Shown here: positions 39,682-49,332 of the stretch, piece after piece
Numbering within the stretch: the stretch's first letter is position 1
Layout: every line of letters starts with the position of its first letter
Source of the DNA: Verrucomicrobiota bacterium
GTDB taxonomy: Bacteria > Verrucomicrobiota > Verrucomicrobiia > Chthoniobacterales > Chthoniobacteraceae
Length of the DNA: 64,000 nt
Assembly (NCBI GenBank): GCA_009885995.1
Contig: VFJQ01000019.1
Coordinates: 1-64,000, forward strand
Direction: 5' to 3'
Program-made: the position numbers and the translations under genes
Notes under the pieces: model-generated
The model's database searches: none
Told to the model about the DNA's origin: nothing
Seen by the model: only the letters and a program-made list of their open reading frames with translations

Positions 39682-42600
39682 ATGCCGGTCCGTCTCTTCA
39701 CCACCACCTCCTCCGCCACCACCGCGGATGCGCTCCTGCCGTGGCTCGCGTCCGCGACGTGGCGCGACCCGCGCCCGACGCTCGTGCTCGTGCCCTCCCG
39801 CGCCGACGGCTACTTTTTGAAAAATCGCGCGCTCGATGCGGGCGCGCCGATGCTCGGCGTGCGGTTCATCACCGCGCCGGAACTGCGCGCGCTGCTCACC
39901 CACGCGCTCGGCCTCGACGCCACCGTGCCGATGCGCGAGCACCTCCACCTGCTGCTTGCCACTGCCGCGGAAAAGTTCAGCGCCGATCCCGCCGCCAGCG
40001 CCGTCGCCGCTGCACCCGATCATCTGCGCAAAGCCCACGACCTGCTCAACGCTAGCGGCTGGCCTTTTGCCGACGCCGGCCCGCACGCGCTGCGCGAAGT
40101 CGTCGAGGAGTTCGAGCGGTTCGTCGCGAAGTGCGGCTTCACGCTCATGCCCGATGCCGACCGCGCGCTGCTCACCGCCGCGCGCTCGCAGCCGCCGGCA
40201 TTCGCGCGGCTGTTCGTGGCCGGCTTCAACGGCCTCCACTGGCCGCTCTGGCCGCTGCTCGCCGCCGCCGCACACACCGCGGCGGACGCCGTCGTCTGCC
40301 TCACCGAGCCTCGCGACGAAGCCGCTGAACTCGACACGACATGGGTCGGCACGTGGGAGGAGAACTTCGGCGCAAGCACACCGCTGCCCGCGGACGAGTT
40401 GCGCCCGTTCATCGATCTGCTCCGCCTGCCCGAGGGCAAGGCGGCGATCGCACAGCGTCAGCGCGAGCCGGCTGCCGCGATTGAATTCCTCGTCGGCCAC
40501 GACACCACGGAGCAAGCGCGCGCCATCGTCACCAAGGCGATCGCCTTCCTCGCCGATCCCGCCTGCACGCGGCTCGGCCTGCTCTTCCCCGCCGCCGGTG
40601 CGCTCTCGCGCCACGTCGCAGCGCTGCTCGCCGCGCGCGGCATCGCGCACAACGACGGTCTCGCGCACCTCACGCCCGGCCCGCTCGAAGATCCCGCGTG
40701 GCCCGCGTGGGTCGAGCTCCAGGAAAATCCGCGCACGCCCGTGCTACTGCGCTTCCTCCACGCGCTGCGCGAACCGGAGCGGCTCTTTGATGGACTGCCG
40801 CTCGCCAACATCGAGGACAGCCTCCGCCGCACGCTCGACGAACTCTTGATCGACGACCTCACCGTCCTCGCCGCATGGCTCGAAGCGCACCCGCACCACG
40901 CGCACGGCGGCAAACTTCCCGCCGGCCTGCGCGCGCTCCCGCTGCTCCCAGAGCACGGCACGCTCGCGCAGTTCATCGCCGCGACCGATACGATCTTCGC
41001 CCGCCTCGGCTGGACCGCGCGCGCCGGCGAGTTGCACCGCTTCGCCGCCGACTGGCGGCACGCGCAAAAGCTGCGCATCTCCCGCCGCGCGTGGCTGCGC
41101 TGGCTCGGCGAGACGCTTACCTCCTGGCGCGCCGAGCGCGACCAAAGCGGCAGCCATCCCTACAGCCGTGTGCATCTGCTTCCGTGCACGCAGGCCGAAT
41201 CGCAAGCGTGGTCGCACCTCATCATCGCCGGGTTGAACGAAGGCCGCTGGCCGCCCGCGCTCGAAGACTCCGGCTGGCTCGGCGAGGAGGAAATCGACGC
41301 GCTCAACCGCCGCATCCGCGTGCTCAACGAACGCGCCACGCGCCAAGGCCGCCAGGGCGAAGGCCATTGGACCGTGCGCCCCGGCCACACGCTCGCCCTC
41401 GGCCCCACGCAACGCCGCCAGCTCGTGCTCCGGCAATTCCTCAACACGCTCGAGTCCGCCAGCGTCGCCATCGCCGCGACCGCGCAGCTCTTCGACGAAA
41501 GCGCGCCCGACCGCCTGCTCAACCCGAGCGACTTCTTCACCCGGCTCTATTTTTGCGCCCGCGGCCGCGCCGTGTCGCAGTCCGCGATGCGCGCGCTGCA
41601 CGGCGAGACGAAGCGCTGGCTCGACGCGAGCGGCCTGTGGCAAACGCCCGCGCCCGATCGCACCGCCGTGCAGCAGACACGCACCGCTTACGACACGCGC
41701 CGCACCGGGCCGAAGTTTGGCGAATACGAATTCGCGCTCGGCACGCCGCCCGCGGAGCCGCTCCGGCTCTGGGTCACCGCGTGGGAGCGCGCGCTCAAGC
41801 ATCCCGCTGAAGTCTGGATGCGCCACGTGCTCGGCGTCGAAGCACAGGCCGAAGACGCAGACGACTCCGTGTGGAATCTCGCCATCGGCAAGTGGGCGCA
41901 CCGCTGGCTGGCCGCGATCCCCGGCACGCGCGACGACGGCTTCGCCCCGCTGCCGGATCGCACCACGCTGCTCGCCCGCGTGCATGACTCCGGCGCGGCG
42001 TATTGCGAAGACTTGATCGCCACGCTCCGGCAGAGCGGGCGCGAGTTGCCCGACTGGTGGCTCTCGCTCTGGCACCAGGCGCTGCGCGTCGCCGGTGAGT
42101 TCGCGCAGCGCGTGGCGGACGTAAGCGGCTATACGCACATCGCCACCGAGTGGAAGCTGCCCGACACCGCGATCCCCATCGATTCCACGCACCAGCTGCA
42201 CGTCCGCGGCCGCACCGATGCGATCCTCGCGAACAGCACCGATGCCGTGCCCGCCGAGCCGTGGATCATCGACTACAAGACCGGCCGCAAAGCCTCGATG
42301 GCGCCCAGCTCGCGCGCGATCACGCCGGAGGAGCGGCAACTCTCGCTCGAAAAGAAACTGCGCGCCGGCGACGGCCTCCAACTCGCGCTCTACGCCCTCG
42401 CACTGCACGCGCTCGGCGCGCGTGGGTTTGGCGTCACGCGGCTCTCACCCGACCTCGCGCTCGACGGGCCGCAGTTCACCGACGCCGATCTCAGCCTCGC
42501 CGCGCAGCAGCGGCTCTGGCTGGGGCTTTGCGAGATGCAGGACACGGGCATCTTCGGGATGAAGGGCAAGGTGCGCGATGCGTTTTCCTACCAGCGCGAC

Positions 42601-42699
42601 TACCCGCTCGCGACGCTCGGCATCGATCCCGAGTTGCTCGACGAGAAGTGGGCGCGCACGCATCCGCTGCTCGCCGACGGAGAGGAGGACGCGGAATGA
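39682..42699 (+). CDS. AddB-like PD-(D/E)XK nuclease subunit
   Basis: The 1005-residue product resembles the AddB subunit of the AddAB helicase-nuclease. The N-terminal part has a degenerate helicase fold with no Walker A. The middle contains SQAWSHLIIAGLNEGRWPP, typical of AddB and RecC-like inactive helicases. The C-terminal nuclease domain has LHVRGRTDAILAN and the catalytic WIIDYKTGRKASM near residue 865. It overlaps the helicase gene by ATGA. The pair would resect double-strand ends to start recombination. Four iron-sulfur cysteines of classical AddB are not evident. Confidence 0.85.
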   Translation: MPVRLFTTTSSATTADALLPWLASATWRDPRPTLVLVPSRADGYFLKNRALDAGAPMLGVRFITAPELRALLTHALGLDATVPMREHLHLLLATAAEKFSADPAASAVAAAPDHLRKAHDLLNASGWPFADAGPHALREVVEEFERFVAKCGFTLMPDADRALLTAARSQPPAFARLFVAGFNGLHWPLWPLLAAAAHTAADAVVCLTEPRDEAAELDTTWVGTWEENFGASTPLPADELRPFIDLLRLPEGKAAIAQRQREPAAAIEFLVGHDTTEQARAIVTKAIAFLADPACTRLGLLFPAAGALSRHVAALLAARGIAHNDGLAHLTPGPLEDPAWPAWVELQENPRTPVLLRFLHALREPERLFDGLPLANIEDSLRRTLDELLIDDLTVLAAWLEAHPHHAHGGKLPAGLRALPLLPEHGTLAQFIAATDTIFARLGWTARAGELHRFAADWRHAQKLRISRRAWLRWLGETLTSWRAERDQSGSHPYSRVHLLPCTQAESQAWSHLIIAGLNEGRWPPALEDSGWLGEEEIDALNRRIRVLNERATRQGRQGEGHWTVRPGHTLALGPTQRRQLVLRQFLNTLESASVAIAATAQLFDESAPDRLLNPSDFFTRLYFCARGRAVSQSAMRALHGETKRWLDASGLWQTPAPDRTAVQQTRTAYDTRRTGPKFGEYEFALGTPPAEPLRLWVTAWERALKHPAEVWMRHVLGVEAQAEDADDSVWNLAIGKWAHRWLAAIPGTRDDGFAPLPDRTTLLARVHDSGAAYCEDLIATLRQSGRELPDWWLSLWHQALRVAGEFAQRVADVSGYTHIATEWKLPDTAIPIDSTHQLHVRGRTDAILANSTDAVPAEPWIIDYKTGRKASMAPSSRAITPEERQLSLEKKLRAGDGLQLALYALALHALGARGFGVTRLSPDLALDGPQFTDADLSLAAQQRLWLGLCEMQDTGIFGMKGKVRDAFSYQRDYPLATLGIDPELLDEKWARTHPLLADGEEDAE

Positions 42700-45600
42700 G
42701 CCAGCCCGCCGACCAGCGCGAACGCGACCGCTTCACCGGCGAACGCACACGCAACTTCTCCGTCATCGCCGCCGCCGGCAGCGGCAAGACGCGCGCGATC
42801 ACGGACCGCATCATCGCCATCGCACAAAGCACGCACGCGCTCGAGTGGCTGCCGTCGCTCGTCGTCGTCACCTTCACCAACCGCGCCGCCGATGAGATGC
42901 AGCAGCGCGCGCGGCAGAGCCTGCTCGAAGCTGGCGTCCCGCTCGACGTGCTCGCCGCGTTCAACCGCGCATTCTTCGGCACGATCCACAGCTTCTGCGT
43001 GAAGCTGCTCCACCAGCATGGCCATCACCTCGGCCTCGCCGGGCAGTTCGAGACCGCCAACGACGATGACCTGCTGTGGATGGAATTCGTGCAGCAGCAC
43101 ACCGCCGTCGCCGCGAGCCTCGGCACGGCGGAGCGCGAGGCGCTGCTGCGACTCGTGCCCGTGCGGCAGCTCATGGAGCTTGGGCGCGGCGGCGGTTGCG
43201 CCGGCTTTGCGGCTGAGCCGGGGCCGTTCCCGCGGATCGATTTCCACGAGGTGTATAACTTCACGCCCGACAAACGCTCGCAGGCCGCCGTCGAACGCTC
43301 GCAGCAGAATCTGCGGCGCTGGGAAGACACGTGGAAGACCGGCTCAGGTTTCGAGCCGCTGCCCGCGTGCGAATCGAAGCCGCTCGGCGAGGCGTGGCGC
43401 GAGGCCGTCGGCCCGATCCGCGAATGGGCGGGCCGCTGCGCTCTCCGCGTCGCGGCGGATGTCGAGCGGGCTTACCGTGATTTCCGAATCGCGCGCGGCG
43501 TGCTCGGCTACGACGATCAGGTCGCGCTCGCGCTCGAACTGATGCGTCACCCCGAGGCCGCGCCACGGATTCGCGCGAAGAATTACCGCGTGATCCTCGA
43601 CGAAGCGCAGGACACCGACCCGTCGATGTTCGACGTGCTGCTGGAGATCACGCGTCCGCCAGACGCGAGCGGCGCGTGGCTCGACGTCCGCGATCACGCG
43701 CCACGCGCGGGGCACTTTTGCATGGTCGGCGATTTCCAGCAGTCGATCTACAGCGACCGCGCCGACCTCGCGCACTATCAGCTCGTGCATGAGGCGCTCG
43801 TCGCGAGCGAGGGCGGAGAGAAGGTCGAGTTTTCCGTCACCTTCCGTCTCGACGAGCGGCAGATCGCATTCGTGAACGAGACATTTCCGGAGCTGCTCAA
43901 CGGCAGGGATGACCAGGCGTGCTACGTGCAATTGCAGCCGCGTCCCGCCGTGTTGCCCGGACAGGTCGTGCGCTGGGAGCCGAAGGATTTGCCGCCGCTC
44001 GATGGGCTGAGCGACGCGCGCAAGGCCCGGCTCGAAGCACCACAGCTCGCCCGCTGGCTGCGCGAGCAGAGCCTTGGAAAGCTGCGCGCCTCAGCGTGGA
44101 GCCAGGTTGCGATCCTGTGCCCGCGGAAGGAGTGGTTCCGGCCATTGCGCGATGCGCTGCGCGCCGAGGGCTTCGCGGTGCAGCTTCAATCCGAGCGCGA
44201 CGTAAAGGGCGACAGCCCGGCCTACGCGTGGTTCACGGCGCTCGCCGTCGCGATGGCTGAGCCGGACAACGGCTACGAAATCGTCGGCGTCCTGCGCGAG
44301 GTGTTCGGCCTCTCTGATCACAACCTCGCGGTGTTCGCCGAAGGTAAACGTGGACGCTTTCAAATCACCGAGCCGACCCAACGCGAGGGCACCGTCGGCG
44401 ACACGCTGCGGCTGCTCGCCGAGCTGCGTGCGCGCCTCGCCGACCAGCCGCTATTCTCCGCGATGCGCGAACTCGTCGGCGCAACGCTGCTGCGCGACCG
44501 GCTGCGCACGTTGCCGGACGAGGAATACGAGGGGCTCGACGCAGAACTCGATGAACTGCTCACACTCGCCGCCGCGGCGGAGCCGGAGGAGCAGACGCTT
44601 GTGGATTTCGCGAACGGCCTGCGCGACGGCATGGCGACGACGCGCGAAGTGCGCGGCACCACCGGCGACGCGGTGCAACTCATCACCGGCCACAAGGCGA
44701 AAGGCTCCGAGTGGCAGTGCGTCGTCGTGCCCTTCCTCGCACGCAGCGTCCTCGGCGGGCGCTCGAACTACCCGCGGCTGCTGCACATCGGCGGCAAAGT
44801 GCGCGCGGCCTTTTCCCGCGAAGACATCGACGCGGAGACCGACGCCACGCTCAAGGCGCGCGACCGGCAGGTAGCCGAGCGCTTGCTCTACGTCGCGCTC
44901 ACCCGCTCGCGCCACACGCTCGTGCTCGCGGACGATCTCGATCTCTTCCGGCTGAAGAAAGGCGTCGCGGAATCGGGGCAGGCGAGCGTCCTTCGCTGCG
45001 CGCCGAAGAAGGACAATGCGGATGCGTTCGCTGCGCTGCCCACGCAATGCACCGCGTGCGCTGCCACGGTGGCGCAGGAATCCGAACGCGACGCGCGGAA
45101 GGTCGGGGAGCAAGCGGTGGAGCCGCTCGCAGCGGTGGCGGGCGGGATCGTGCCGGCGGCGGCGGAGCGCGCGACGCATTTCATCAAGCGCAACCCGAGC
45201 GCGCTGGCCGAGGCTGCGCTGGCCGATGCGGACCCGGCTGCGTATCTCGCGCTCGCGCCACGCGGCGCGGTGCAGAGTTTGGGACAACGCTACGGCACGT
45301 GGTGGCATGGCCTTGTCGAACACCTCGACTGGCAAGCCGGTGCCACAGCGTGGGACGCGGTCTTCGAATCGTCGCTCGCCACGTCGCCGGACGTGGAGCT
45401 ATCGCGTCGCGAATGGAAGCTTCTGTGGGCACAGCTCACGAGTGATACGCCGCTGGCGCGCCTGCTCACCGCACCCGGCCTGGTATTGCACGCGGAGATG
45501 CCTTTCCTGTGGCGCATGAATGAGCGCGACTGTCTCGAAGGCATCATCGACCTCGCTGTCTTCGACCCGACGGCTGGCACGTGGTTGCTCGTGGATTGGA

Positions 45601-45824
45601 AGACCAACCGCCAGCGTGCCGAGGAATTGCCTGCGCATTACGAACCGCAGCTCGCCGCCTATTGGAAGGCCGTGAGCGAGATGACTGGCGCGCCGGTTCA
45701 CGCAGGTCTCTTTGCGACGGCGAGCAGCACGTGGTTGCCCTACGAATCCGCATCGTTGGCCGCGGCGTGGGAGAGACTCGCCGTGAGACCCGACGCGATT
45801 TCGCGCGCGCTCGAAACGGAGTAG
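42696..45824 (+). CDS. AddA-like UvrD-family helicase-nuclease
   Basis: The 1042-residue product is a superfamily 1A helicase with a C-terminal nuclease. Motifs in order are Walker A AAAGSGKTRAITDRI (about 26), VVTFTNRAADEM, Walker B VILDEAQDTDPSMF, VGDFQQSIYSDR, LITGHKAKGSEW and motif VI YVALTRSRHTLVL. The last 150 residues carry the PD-(D/E)XK site EGIIDLAVFDP...LLVDWKTNRQ. This is the AddA arrangement and it overlaps the AddB-like gene by 4 bp. The two together form a RecBCD-equivalent complex. The luxE-like gene follows after 12 bp. Confidence 0.9.
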   Translation: MSQPADQRERDRFTGERTRNFSVIAAAGSGKTRAITDRIIAIAQSTHALEWLPSLVVVTFTNRAADEMQQRARQSLLEAGVPLDVLAAFNRAFFGTIHSFCVKLLHQHGHHLGLAGQFETANDDDLLWMEFVQQHTAVAASLGTAEREALLRLVPVRQLMELGRGGGCAGFAAEPGPFPRIDFHEVYNFTPDKRSQAAVERSQQNLRRWEDTWKTGSGFEPLPACESKPLGEAWREAVGPIREWAGRCALRVAADVERAYRDFRIARGVLGYDDQVALALELMRHPEAAPRIRAKNYRVILDEAQDTDPSMFDVLLEITRPPDASGAWLDVRDHAPRAGHFCMVGDFQQSIYSDRADLAHYQLVHEALVASEGGEKVEFSVTFRLDERQIAFVNETFPELLNGRDDQACYVQLQPRPAVLPGQVVRWEPKDLPPLDGLSDARKARLEAPQLARWLREQSLGKLRASAWSQVAILCPRKEWFRPLRDALRAEGFAVQLQSERDVKGDSPAYAWFTALAVAMAEPDNGYEIVGVLREVFGLSDHNLAVFAEGKRGRFQITEPTQREGTVGDTLRLLAELRARLADQPLFSAMRELVGATLLRDRLRTLPDEEYEGLDAELDELLTLAAAAEPEEQTLVDFANGLRDGMATTREVRGTTGDAVQLITGHKAKGSEWQCVVVPFLARSVLGGRSNYPRLLHIGGKVRAAFSREDIDAETDATLKARDRQVAERLLYVALTRSRHTLVLADDLDLFRLKKGVAESGQASVLRCAPKKDNADAFAALPTQCTACAATVAQESERDARKVGEQAVEPLAAVAGGIVPAAAERATHFIKRNPSALAEAALADADPAAYLALAPRGAVQSLGQRYGTWWHGLVEHLDWQAGATAWDAVFESSLATSPDVELSRREWKLLWAQLTSDTPLARLLTAPGLVLHAEMPFLWRMNERDCLEGIIDLAVFDPTAGTWLLVDWKTNRQRAEELPAHYEPQLAAYWKAVSEMTGAPVHAGLFATASSTWLPYESASLAAAWERLAVRPDAISRALETE

Positions 45825-45836
45825 TGAAACGCACCC

Positions 45837-46793
45837 ATGGACGACGTCCTCACCAGCTACGAGCAACTTGAACAGCGCATCCTGGCAGCGCTGCGGCCTA
45901 ACCTCGACGAGGCGACGTTCGATTCGCTGGCGCTCGCAATCCACGCCTTCCAGCGCAGGTGGAACAAACCCTGCGCGCGCTTTTGTGCGACGCGCCCGAC
46001 GCCGGCGCACTGGCGGGAAATCCCAGCAACACCGCAGAGCGCGTTCAAGCGGTTCGCGCTCTCGTGCGTGCCGCGTGAGCACATCGGGAAGACCTTTCGC
46101 ACCAGCGGCACGACGGGCGAGACGCGCGGTGAGCATCATTTCCACAACACGCGGCTCTACGAAGCTGCGGTGCTCGCGGGCTGGCGGCGGCTCGGCTTGC
46201 CGCGGCTGCAGCAGATCGTGCTCGCGCCTTCGCCCGCTGAGGCGCCGCACTCGTCGCTCAGCCACATGCTCGCGACGCTCGCCGTGGAAAACGGCGAGAC
46301 CGAGCCGGTCGCGCTGCTTGGGACGGCGCTCGCGTTCTTGCATCACTTCGAGACGACGCCCGCGCGCGTGTTGCCGCCAGGCAGCTTCGCGATGGAAACC
46401 GGCGGCTACAAAGGCTCCGGGCGCGACGTCGCGAGGGCGGAGCTTTACGCGATGTTCGAGCGGCATCTCGGACTGAAGCCGGACGCGGTGCTGAACGAAT
46501 ACGGGATGACGGAACTCAGCTCGCAGTTCTACACGCGCGGCCTCGGCGCGCCGCACACTGGCGGCCCGTGGGTGCGCGCGCTGGTGATCGCCCCCGCCAG
46601 CGGTGAGGAAGTCGCGATCGGCGAGCCGGGTGTGCTGCGGATTTTCGATCTCGCAAACCTCAACTCGTCGCTCGCGATCGAGACGCAGGATCTCGCGATC
46701 CGACGCGAGGAAGGTTTCGAGTTGATCGGGCGCGATCCCGCCGCGCTGCCGCGTGGCTGCTCGCGCGCGGCGGATGAGTTGCTGCGCCGATGA
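45837..46793 (+). CDS. LuxE-family acyl-protein synthetase
   Basis: The 318-residue product is an adenylate-forming enzyme of the LuxE type, which activates a fatty acid and carries the acyl group on a C-terminal cysteine. Seen here are the AMP motif RTSGTTGETRG (88-98), EYGMTELSS (221-229) and the C-terminal RGCSRAADELL with Cys308 in the position of the acylated Cys of LuxE. It is somewhat shorter than Vibrio LuxE (about 370-380). It overlaps the luxC-like gene by ATGA. No luciferase genes (luxA/luxB) are present. Confidence 0.88.
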   Translation: MDDVLTSYEQLEQRILAALRPNLDEATFDSLALAIHAFQRRWNKPCARFCATRPTPAHWREIPATPQSAFKRFALSCVPREHIGKTFRTSGTTGETRGEHHFHNTRLYEAAVLAGWRRLGLPRLQQIVLAPSPAEAPHSSLSHMLATLAVENGETEPVALLGTALAFLHHFETTPARVLPPGSFAMETGGYKGSGRDVARAELYAMFERHLGLKPDAVLNEYGMTELSSQFYTRGLGAPHTGGPWVRALVIAPASGEEVAIGEPGVLRIFDLANLNSSLAIETQDLAIRREEGFELIGRDPAALPRGCSRAADELLRR

Positions 46794-47794
46794 ACACTCT
46801 CTCGCGCGCAGCCGCACTCGCTGAGGCGTGCCGGCACTTTCCTTTCCTCGGCCCGAGCACGACGAACGATCTGCTCGCGATGGTGATCGCCGACTTCGGT
46901 AGTGCGACGGCGCTCGACGACATCGCGCCGCCCACTGTGCTGCACATCCTCGCAGGGAACACGCCTGCCGCCGCGTTGCAGACGCTCGTGCGCGGGCTGC
47001 TGCTCGGCGCGCACAATTGCGCGAAACTGCCGTCGGTGGGGCTGCCGGAAGTCGGTGAGTTCATCGCACACCTGCCCGCCGCGCTCGCGGCGTGCGTGGA
47101 GACAAGCACGACGCTGCCTGACGATTGGCTGAGGCGGGCGGAGGTGGTGGTAGTCTTCGGTGACGACGAGACGATCGCGCACTTCCGCAGCCGCGTGCGC
47201 AAGGACCAGCGCTTCATCGCGCACGGCCACAAGATCAGCTTCGGCGTGATCTTCGATGATCCAGCCTTCACGTCGGTGGAAGACGCAGCGCGCGATGTGG
47301 CAGCGTTCGATCAACTCGGCTGCCTCTCGCCGCACGTGCTCTACGTCGGCGGCGACGCGCGCGCCTACGCCATGCAACTCGCGGCAGCGCTCGAACGCAA
47401 CCCGCGCGGCGCGCTACCACTCTCCGCTGCCTGCGCGATCCGCGCGCTGCGCGAAGACTTCGCCTTCCGCGCTGCGAACGGCGAACCGTGCGCCGTGTGG
47501 TGCAGCGTAAACTCGACCGTGCTCTACGACGAGACGCCCGGTTTTCCGCGCACGCCGCTACACCGCACGATCTTCGTGAAGCCGCTGCCCACAGACTGGA
47601 GCGCGGAGCTGCACGAGGTGCGCGCGCATTTGAGCTGCGCCGGCATTTTTCCAGAAGGCGCTGCGCTCCCCGACCTCGGCATGGGTCGTATATGCCCCAT
47701 AGGACTCATGCAGCTCCCACGGTGGACCTGGCCTCAGGATGGCATCGCGCCGCTCGCTTCACTCGTGCGCCGTGATGACAAAAATCCCGGTTGA
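46790..47794 (+). CDS. LuxC-family acyl-CoA/fatty acyl reductase
   Basis: The 334-residue product belongs to the aldehyde-dehydrogenase-like LuxC family that reduces a thioester-bound acyl group to the fatty aldehyde with NADPH. The cofactor strand LHILAGNTPAAALQTLVRGLLLG is present, and the nucleophile Cys178 lies in FDQLGCLSPHVLYVGG. It is clearly shorter than luminescence LuxC (about 480), mainly at the N-terminus. The gene is coupled to the LuxE-like gene, so both would act as a fatty-acid reductase. Its stop overlaps the -35 box of the following riboswitch promoter. Confidence 0.88.
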   Translation: MNTLSRAAALAEACRHFPFLGPSTTNDLLAMVIADFGSATALDDIAPPTVLHILAGNTPAAALQTLVRGLLLGAHNCAKLPSVGLPEVGEFIAHLPAALAACVETSTTLPDDWLRRAEVVVVFGDDETIAHFRSRVRKDQRFIAHGHKISFGVIFDDPAFTSVEDAARDVAAFDQLGCLSPHVLYVGGDARAYAMQLAAALERNPRGALPLSAACAIRALREDFAFRAANGEPCAVWCSVNSTVLYDETPGFPRTPLHRTIFVKPLPTDWSAELHEVRAHLSCAGIFPEGAALPDLGMGRICPIGLMQLPRWTWPQDGIAPLASLVRRDDKNPG

Positions 47795-47818
47795 CGGACC
47801 GGACGCATCCCCTAGCCT
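47791..47818 (+). promoter_or_regulatory. Probable promoter of SAM-riboswitch operon
   Basis: TTGACG (47791-47796) and TAGCCT (47813-47818) are separated by 16 bp and end about 8 bp before the riboswitch P1 helix, which fits a transcript that begins directly with the aptamer. The -35 box overlaps the stop codon of the luxC-like gene. Confidence 0.55.
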
Positions 47819-47825
47819 CCGCCCA

Positions 47826-47943
47826 CTTTCATCAAGAGTAGCAGAGGGTTCTGGCCCGCTGAAGCTACGGCAACCGCTCCCGCGCAAGCGAGAGGACCAG
47901 GTGCCAAATCCAGCTCCGAGGAGACTCGGGGGAAGATGAATGA
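47826..47943 (+). ncRNA. SAM-I (S-box) riboswitch
   Basis: The leader carries the S-box core in order: P1 strand TTCATC with AAGAG behind it, GAGGG, CTGGCCC, TGAAGC, CGGCAACC, AGGTGCCAAATCC and the closing P1 strand GATGAA (47935-47940). These are the invariant elements of SAM-I aptamers. It lies 87 bp before the threonine-synthase-like gene. SAM binding normally switches off methionine and cysteine genes, so this places the downstream operon in methionine metabolism. Confidence 0.93.
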
Positions 47944-47975
47944 GAATTCGGCGGAGCGCATCCTGCGCCGGCTGA

Positions 47976-48017
47976 TTTGCACTCATCGGAACAATCGACG
48001 CTTGGTGGGAGTGCAAA
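47976..48017 (+). promoter_or_regulatory. Putative expression-platform hairpin
   Basis: TTTGCACTC (47976-47984) and GAGTGCAAA (48009-48017) are perfectly complementary over 9 bp and enclose a 24-base loop; the stem ends 12 bases before the start codon. There is no run of T after it, so control of translation initiation is more likely than termination. Confidence 0.5.
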
Positions 48018-48029
48018 ACTAAATCTGCC

Positions 48030-49295
48030 ATGGACAAACCATCGCCCTATTTCTCCAACCTCAAGTGTCGCGAGTGCGGCAAGCTCTACCCGAAAGAGGC
48101 CATCCACGTCTGCGACTTCGACTTCGGACCGCTCGAAGCGGCTTACGATTACGAAGCCATCGGCAAGGTGCTCACGCGCCAGCTCATCGAGAGCCGCGCG
48201 CACACCATGTGGCGCTACCGCGAGTTGCTGCCGATCGACGGCGAGCCGACGGTCGGGACGCAGGTCGGCTTCACGCCGCTCGTGAAAGCCGATCGTCTCG
48301 CGAAGGCGCTCGGCGTGCGCGAGCTCTACGTGAAGAACGACACGGTCAATTACCCCACGCTCTCGTTTAAGGATCGCGTCGTCTCCGTCGCGCTGAGCCG
48401 TGCGCGAGAGCTTGGTTTCAAGACCGTCGCGTGCGCCTCGACCGGCAATCTCGCGAACTCCGTCGCCGCGAACGCCGCGAGCGCCGGATTGAAAAGCTAC
48501 GTGCTCATCCCCGCCGATCTCGAGCAGGGGAAGGTGCTCGGCTCGCTCGTCTATGGGACGAACGTCATCGGCATCCACGGCGCTTACGATCAAGTGAATC
48601 GCCTCTGCTCCGAGATCGCTGGCAAATACGGCTGGGGCTTCGTGAACGTGAACCTGCGCCCGTATTACGCTGAGGGGAGCAAGTCGATGGGCTTCGAGAT
48701 TTGCGAACAACTCGGCTGGCACATCCCCCGGCACACCGTCATCCCGATGGCGTCCGGCTCGCTGCTCACGAAAATTCACAAGGCTTACGGTGAATTCACC
48801 AAGCTCGGTCTCGTAGATGCCGCACCCTTCTCCGTCTATGGCGCACAAGCCACCGGTTGCGGTCCCATCGCACAGGCGATGAAGCGCGGCACCGACATCG
48901 TGAAGCCCGTGCCGAAGCCCGAGACGATCGTGAAGTCGCTCGCCATCGGCACGCCCGCCGATGGCTACTACGCCATCCACGCGATGCGCGACACGGGTGG
49001 CTTCGCCGAAGACGTGACCGACGAGGAAGTGATCGAGGGCATCAAGCTGCTCGCCGAGTGCGAAGGCATCTTCGCAGAGACCGCGGGCGGCGTGACCACT
49101 GCCTGCACACGAAAACTCATCGAAACCGGCAAGCTCCCGCGCGACGAGAGCATCGTCATCTGCATCACCGGCCACGGCCTCAAGACGCAGGAAGCCATCG
49201 TCGGAAAATGCGGCGCGCCTCGCGTGATCAAGCCGAGCCTGCGCGAATTCGAGGAACAAGTTTACAATCCCGACGCCGCGGCAGCCACGGCTTGA
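48030..49295 (+). CDS. Threonine-synthase-like PLP enzyme, probably in homocysteine synthesis
   Basis: The 421-residue product is a fold-type II PLP enzyme of the threonine synthase family, which normally acts on O-phosphohomoserine. Seen are an N-terminal Cys motif (LKCRECGKLYPKEAIHVC), the PLP lysine in YPTLSFKDRVVSVAL, the phosphate-binding CASTGNLANSVAANAAS and a late TAGGVTTAC. By sequence alone it would be called ThrC. Its SAM-I riboswitch and the downstream sulfur-carrier and NIL genes argue that it uses a protein-bound sulfur to make homocysteine from the same substrate. That substrate choice is inference; threonine synthesis remains possible. Confidence 0.9.
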   Translation: MDKPSPYFSNLKCRECGKLYPKEAIHVCDFDFGPLEAAYDYEAIGKVLTRQLIESRAHTMWRYRELLPIDGEPTVGTQVGFTPLVKADRLAKALGVRELYVKNDTVNYPTLSFKDRVVSVALSRARELGFKTVACASTGNLANSVAANAASAGLKSYVLIPADLEQGKVLGSLVYGTNVIGIHGAYDQVNRLCSEIAGKYGWGFVNVNLRPYYAEGSKSMGFEICEQLGWHIPRHTVIPMASGSLLTKIHKAYGEFTKLGLVDAAPFSVYGAQATGCGPIAQAMKRGTDIVKPVPKPETIVKSLAIGTPADGYYAIHAMRDTGGFAEDVTDEEVIEGIKLLAECEGIFAETAGGVTTACTRKLIETGKLPRDESIVICITGHGLKTQEAIVGKCGAPRVIKPSLREFEEQVYNPDAAAATA

Positions 49296-49297
49296 CC

Positions 49298-49332
49298 CAA
49301 TCAGCAATCAGCAATCACAAATCAGCAATGCC
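49298..49332. repeat. Heptamer AATCAGC repeat tract
   Basis: Units of AATCAGC/AATCACA repeat with a 7-bp period across the spacer, and the carrier-protein ATG (49328) lies within the last unit. The tract is the reverse complement of 1026-1060 with few changes. Confidence 0.65.
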
